Positions 60,565 through 64,000 of a DNA stretch of 64,000 nt are shown here, in pieces. The notes under the pieces were generated by a model. It saw only the letters and a program-made list of their open reading frames with translations, had not been told where the DNA came from and made no database searches. Source of the DNA: JBLXBZ01 sp048265185. Lineage in GTDB: Bacteria > Pseudomonadota > Alphaproteobacteria > Rhizobiales > Stappiaceae. The position numbers were made by a program, and so were the translations under genes. The DNA lies in the NCBI GenBank assembly GCA_048265185.1, contig JBLXBZ010000002.1, positions 62,001-126,000 on the forward strand, written 5' to 3'. Within the stretch, counting starts at the first letter, position 1. Each line of letters begins with the position of its first letter.

Positions 60565-61599
60565 ATGAAAACGATCTTTTCGCCCAGTCAGCTTTTGCAT
60601 AACCCAAAGCATGAAATCTCCGATGGGGCGTTAAAACCCGCTGTGGAGATCCCCTCGCGGGCGGAAATCGTGCATAAGCAGCTTTTGGCGCAAAAATTGG
60701 GGCCGGTGACGGCTCCGAACGACTTTGGACTTGAACCGCTGGCTCGGGTTCATGAGCGTGACTATTTGGCGTTTTTGCAAGATTTCTGGATGCGGTGGAT
60801 CGACGAGGGACGCATCGGCGAAGAGGCTTTTCCGTTCGTCTGGCCGGTGCGCGGATTAAGGCATGAGCCGTCGCCGCTGCATATTGACGGCCTACTTGGT
60901 CGTTACTCATTCGACGCGGGCACGCCGCTTGGGGCGCATACGTTTGAGGCGGCGCAGGCAAGCGCGCACACGGCGCTGAGCGGCGCTCAGCTGATCGCCA
61001 ACGGCGAGAGAGCGGCATTTGCGCTGTGCCGACCGCCCGGACATCATGCCGCGCGGGATTATTATGGCGGATATTGTTTCATCAATAACGCCGCCGTCGC
61101 AGGGCAATGGTTGCTTGACGAAGGGGCGTCGCGCGTCGCCATTCTTGACGTGGACTATCACCATGGCAATGGAACGCAGGATATATTCTATCGTCGCAGT
61201 GACGTGTTGTTCGCGTCGTTGCATGCGGATCCGCGCGAGGAATATCCTTATTATCTCGGGCATTCCGACGAGATCGGGGAAGGTCCAGGGGAAGGGATGA
61301 ATTTAAATTATCCGATTCCCATTGGCGCCGATTGGGCGCTGTGGAGCGTGGCCTTTGAAAACTCGCTTGAGCGCATAGCCGCGTTTTCACCTGATGTGGT
61401 GGTCGTTTCTCTGGGGCTGGACACTTATGAAAAAGACCCGATCTCACGGTTCAAATTCAAGCAAGACGACTTCCTGAAGCTTGGCGCGCGTCTGGCCCGC
61501 CTCGGCGCGCCAGTGCTGTTTGTGATGGAGGGCGGTTACGCCGTTGAGGCGCTGGGGACGAATTGCGTTAACGTGCTCATCGGTTATGAGAACGGCTAG
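60565..61599 (+). CDS. Histone deacetylase-family protein, acetylpolyamine amidohydrolase-like
   Basis: 344 residues from the ATG at 60565 (TTG 60541 possible). Class II deacetylase fold with the zinc site: CRPPGHHAARDYYGGYCFINNAA (His pair), LDVDYHHGNGTQDIFY (Asp and His ligands), LGLDTYEKDPISRF (Asp), and GGYAVEALG with the late Tyr. The N-terminus (SPSQLLHNPKHE) and PFVWPVRGLRHE match bacterial acetylpolyamine amidohydrolases, which deacetylate N-acetylputrescine or acetylspermidine. No polyamine genes are adjacent, so the substrate is inferred from family only. Confidence 0.92.
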   Translation: MKTIFSPSQLLHNPKHEISDGALKPAVEIPSRAEIVHKQLLAQKLGPVTAPNDFGLEPLARVHERDYLAFLQDFWMRWIDEGRIGEEAFPFVWPVRGLRHEPSPLHIDGLLGRYSFDAGTPLGAHTFEAAQASAHTALSGAQLIANGERAAFALCRPPGHHAARDYYGGYCFINNAAVAGQWLLDEGASRVAILDVDYHHGNGTQDIFYRRSDVLFASLHADPREEYPYYLGHSDEIGEGPGEGMNLNYPIPIGADWALWSVAFENSLERIAAFSPDVVVVSLGLDTYEKDPISRFKFKQDDFLKLGARLARLGAPVLFVMEGGYAVEALGTNCVNVLIGYENG

Positions 61600-61612
61600 G
61601 CGGCTCGCCTAG
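61596..61612. terminator. Short hairpin between convergent genes
   Basis: CTAGGCG and CGCCTAG around GCT form a perfect 7-bp stem overlapping the deacetylase stop codon, five bases from the HAD gene stop. There is no clear U-run, so it is a weak or bidirectional terminator candidate. Confidence 0.4.
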
Positions 61613-61616
61613 GGGG

Positions 61617-62234
61617 TTAAACGTCGAAACCCAATTCTTTCAGCTCGGTTCGTAGCGCGTGGGGGCTTTGAAAATGGATCGCCGCCATGCCCAAGGATCT
61701 GGCCGTCTCCACATTGGGACGTGAATCGTCGATGAAAACCGTTTGCGAGGGGTCTAGATTATTGCGCTCAAAAAGAACCTGATAAATTTCAGGCTCGGGC
61801 TTCAGCAACTGCTCGTCGCCTGAGACGACGATGTCGCGGAATGGGGTTTTGAGAAAAGGAAACCGTTTCTGAGCGAGTTTGAATTTTTCTGCGGAGAAAT
61901 TCGTAATGGCGTACAGGGGCGTTCCAGCCGCTTGCAACTCTTCAAGTATTTGCACCGAGCCGCTTATTTCGCCGGGAACCATGTCGCTCCATCGCTCGTC
62001 ATAGGCGCGGATCAGCGCTTCATGTTCCGGAAAGACTTTGATTCTCTCGGCGACAGCTTCGCTCCAGCTTCTGCCGCGATCCTGTTCGAGATTCCATTCG
62101 GTGGAACATACATTGGTGAGAAAATGATCAATCTGGGCGTCATCCTCGATGAGCTGCTTGTAAAGGTGGCGTGGGTCCCATTCGATCAGCACGTTTCCAA
62201 CGTCGAAGACAACGGTGTTGATTTGGCGTTTCAT
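61617..62234 (-). CDS. HAD-family phosphatase, YihX-like
   Basis: 205 residues. HAD subfamily IA: motif I FDVGNVLIEWDP with nucleophile Asp11 (Gly at the usual second Asp, as in YihX-type), motif II AITNFS, motif III Lys in LLKPEPEIY, motif IV FIDDSRPNVETA. The alpha-helical cap lies at about 20-85. YihX dephosphorylates alpha-D-glucose-1-phosphate; this relative may act on sugar phosphates, but the substrate is unproven. Confidence 0.9.
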   Translation of the reverse strand: MKRQINTVVFDVGNVLIEWDPRHLYKQLIEDDAQIDHFLTNVCSTEWNLEQDRGRSWSEAVAERIKVFPEHEALIRAYDERWSDMVPGEISGSVQILEELQAAGTPLYAITNFSAEKFKLAQKRFPFLKTPFRDIVVSGDEQLLKPEPEIYQVLFERNNLDPSQTVFIDDSRPNVETARSLGMAAIHFQSPHALRTELKELGFDV

Positions 62235-62293
62235 CTAAAAGCATCCATATTGATTCGTGATGGTCAGAATAAGGCCCTTCAGGGAACGATTGC

Positions 62294-63430
62294 ATGACAA
62301 ATCACCGGCGGATTTTTCGCGCGTTGAAGGTGGCGGCGATTGCGGTTTTGGCGGGGGTGGCTGGCGGCGCGGCCTTGGAGACGGCGCACGCGCAAATGCC
62401 AAACGGAACGGGCGGCGCCGACCTCTTGTATGACCAGTCAGCGCCTTATGTGGAGGAATATCGACGTCAATCGCCAGAAAGTGACGGGGAGGGGTATGAC
62501 GCGCCGTGGGAAGATGCGGCGGATGAAGAACAGGCGCGCGCGCGAACGCTGCGTTTGGGCGTAGCGTCGATTTCACCGCAATCCGTCGCTCGGTTGGAGC
62601 CTTTTCGCGCCGCCTTAGAGGCGGAGTTGGGCATATTGGTGCAATTGCGGGTTTTTTCTACGTTGCGCCGCCTTCAGAGGGAGCTGATCGCAGGGAGCGT
62701 TGATTATGCGCCGTTGTCGGCTCTGGCCTATGTGGAAGGGCAGGCGCGATGTCAATGCCTTACGCCATTGGCGGCGGCGCCGGGGCGCGATGGCGGGCTG
62801 CATTATTATTCCGTCTTTTATGTGTTGGCTGACAGTCCCGTGGTGGATCTGGAAATGCTACGGGGAAAGCGGGTGGCGCTGGCGGGCCGGCATTCGGTGG
62901 CGGGGCGGCTCGCGCCATTAGCGGCTTTGCGCGAGGAGGGGGTTAATCCAGCAACGTTTTTCGCGGAAAGCCTGATGATGGACAGCCCGATTTCAGCGGG
63001 GGGAGCATTGCTTGAGGGGCGGGTGGACGCCGCTGTCGGTTGGACGACTTTCACAGGAGATCCCTCGTTCGGCTATGGCGAGGGCTCTTTGTCTGACTTG
63101 ATTTCGAATAAGCGCGCAGCGCCCGGCAGTCTGCGAGTGGTCTGGCGTTCGCCGGCGATTTTCCGTCCGGCGCATGTGGTTCGGGCCGACATGCCGCAGG
63201 CGCTTAAGTCGCGAATTCTGGATTTGTTGTTGGATCTTTCGCGTATTTCACCTGCGGCGATGATGGCGATTGCGCCGGAGGCGGGCGGAGATTTTTCGCC
63301 GGTCAGCGCAGGGGACTATCAGTTTTTGCGTGTGGCTGCTGAGGCGCATCGGTCTTTGAACGCGGGATCGGGAATGCGGGAACTCTCCGGCGGGTTGGAA
63401 AAGACGCCCGCCGCCGCCGAGCGTAAGTAG
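62294..63430 (+). CDS. PhnD-type periplasmic substrate-binding protein
   Basis: 378 residues with a signal peptide (about 1-33, ends ETAHA). An acidic linker (about 40-80) precedes the binding domain. The domain starts RTLRLGVASISPQSV and has FSTLRRLQRELIAGSVDYAPLSALAYVE and GKRVALAGRHSVAGRLAPL, with a later ALLEGRVDAAVGWTTF. This fits the phosphonate/phosphite (PhnD) periplasmic-binding fold. No ABC permease or ATPase is next to it, so it may act as a sensor or auxiliary lobe rather than in transport. It is convergent with the Tad pilus gene. Confidence 0.85.
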   Translation: MTNHRRIFRALKVAAIAVLAGVAGGAALETAHAQMPNGTGGADLLYDQSAPYVEEYRRQSPESDGEGYDAPWEDAADEEQARARTLRLGVASISPQSVARLEPFRAALEAELGILVQLRVFSTLRRLQRELIAGSVDYAPLSALAYVEGQARCQCLTPLAAAPGRDGGLHYYSVFYVLADSPVVDLEMLRGKRVALAGRHSVAGRLAPLAALREEGVNPATFFAESLMMDSPISAGGALLEGRVDAAVGWTTFTGDPSFGYGEGSLSDLISNKRAAPGSLRVVWRSPAIFRPAHVVRADMPQALKSRILDLLLDLSRISPAAMMAIAPEAGGDFSPVSAGDYQFLRVAAEAHRSLNAGSGMRELSGGLEKTPAAAERK

Positions 63431-63439
63431 GCGGCTACG

Positions 63440-64000
63440 TTATTGAAAGGCGACGGTATCGCTCAAACGCGGATAAAGATACGCCGTTTCAGACATTTCG
63501 ATGCTGTCGGTTTTGAACACATCTTTTAAAATGGTCTTGAACATCGGTTTGTAGCTGTAATCGGCCTTGGCGATGATGATTTGCGTGCCTTCGACCCGTA
63601 GGGACTGCGGAATGTCGATGGGCGGTTCGGCGCCGACCTTCCATGGCGAGCCGTTCAGGGCCTTGCTCCAGACGACTTCAATTTTATTCTTCGGCAAAAA
63701 GTCGATAGCGCCGACCACAACCGTCAGGTCGCCATCTGGAAATGGCTGCACAATCGCTTCGCCTGCTTCGAAATAACTCTCGAGCTGGTTGTTGTTGATG
63801 GTGCTGCCCTGAGTGACGAGATCCGCGATTGCGGTGGCTACTTTGCCCACTTTTCTGTTCAGATTGAGCGCATTGTCCAATTCAATTGTTCCAAACAGCA
63901 TGACGAGCATGACCGGCAGTATCAACGCGAACTCGACCGCAGCGACGCCAGTGTCGCTGGACATCAGGCTCTTTAGTCTACGTTTGGCCGCATTTTCAAA
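63440..64000 (-). CDS. TadE/TadG-family pilus assembly protein, 5' end outside the window
   Basis: At least 174 residues from ATG 63964, but the frame stays open to the window edge and the 12 codons there encode FENAAKRRLKSL, a basic stretch typical before the TadE membrane helix, so the true start probably lies beyond base 64000. The hallmark GVAAVEFALILPVMLVMLFG is the N-terminal helix of pseudopilin-like TadE proteins. The rest is a periplasmic domain ending TAYLYPRLSDTVAFQ. Part of a Flp/Tad adhesion pilus or secretion system whose other genes lie outside the window. Confidence 0.9.
   Translation of the reverse strand, partial: FENAAKRRLKSLMSSDTGVAAVEFALILPVMLVMLFGTIELDNALNLNRKVGKVATAIADLVTQGSTINNNQLESYFEAGEAIVQPFPDGDLTVVVGAIDFLPKNKIEVVWSKALNGSPWKVGAEPPIDIPQSLRVEGTQIIIAKADYSYKPMFKTILKDVFKTDSIEMSETAYLYPRLSDTVAFQ

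Noticed and set aside
1..64000. tRNA or rRNA genes, CRISPR arrays, insertion sequences, prophage
   Set aside because: No cloverleaf-like or rRNA-like stretch, no regularly spaced repeats, and no transposase, integrase or phage structural protein among the open frames.

Overview
The window is one 64 kb stretch of a GC-rich Gram-negative chromosome, most likely an alphaproteobacterium and probably of the Hyphomicrobiales/Rhizobiales type. That placement is inference. It rests on the infC-rpmI-rplT-pheS-pheT block beside lepA, a PutA without a DNA-binding domain next to an Lrp/AsnC regulator, a TIGR02281-type aspartic protease, a BMP-type nucleoside importer with a deo operon, an mgsA-glk pair, and chemoreceptors ending in a shared FLxxxxAA-like tail. 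I see no rRNA or tRNA genes, CRISPR array, transposase or prophage genes.

Layout. 1-8.7 kb is translation: partial lepA (+), then on the minus strand infC (ATT start), rpmI, rplT, a Rieske oxygenase, pheS, an unrecognised membrane protein and pheT. 9.1-10.4 kb is a small accessory pocket with two plus-strand genes. The first encodes a Ser-rich, probably disordered protein with three PPxY motifs, the window's most unusual protein; the second encodes a small basic protein. 10.4-17.4 kb (minus) holds glpK, a chemoreceptor with a periplasmic Cache-like protein gene directly upstream, an atypical SDR, and two overlapping RNA/SAM methyltransferase genes. 18-24 kb (+) holds a secreted Ntn amide hydrolase and a coxG-coxS-coxL-coxM cluster with the form II active-site signature. 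24.3-29.8 kb (minus) holds two more chemoreceptors (long helical sensor; sCache) and an SDR. 29.9-30.7 kb holds bfd and bfr. 30.8-34.5 kb (minus) is a YnjBCD-like ABC importer. 34.5-38.3 kb is a divergent Lrp-type regulator and putA. 38.3-42.3 kb (minus) is hrpB and the overlapping mgsA-glk pair.

42.7-54.9 kb (+) is a nearly continuous nucleoside uptake and salvage operon: SorC-type repressor, BMP-family binding protein, double ATPase, two permeases, cytidine deaminase, purine nucleoside phosphorylase, deoC, deoA, deoB, adenosine deaminase and upp. Several ATGA start/stop overlaps suggest translational coupling. Imported nucleosides are deaminated, split by phosphorolysis to bases and (deoxy)ribose-1-phosphate, isomerised by DeoB and, for deoxyribose, cleaved by DeoC to acetaldehyde and glyceraldehyde-3-phosphate; uracil is recaptured by Upp. 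A XylB-like sugar dehydrogenase and a ribokinase follow. 56.9-64 kb holds an aspartic protease, a phosphomanno/phosphoglucomutase, an aldose epimerase, an acetylpolyamine amidohydrolase-like deacetylase, a HAD phosphatase, a PhnD-type binding protein and the start of a Tad pilus gene that runs off the window.

Most of the window is housekeeping and catabolic. The best candidates for undescribed biology are the PPxY protein and its neighbour, the two-gene chemosensory unit at 12.1-14.5 kb, and the membrane protein embedded between pheS and pheT.
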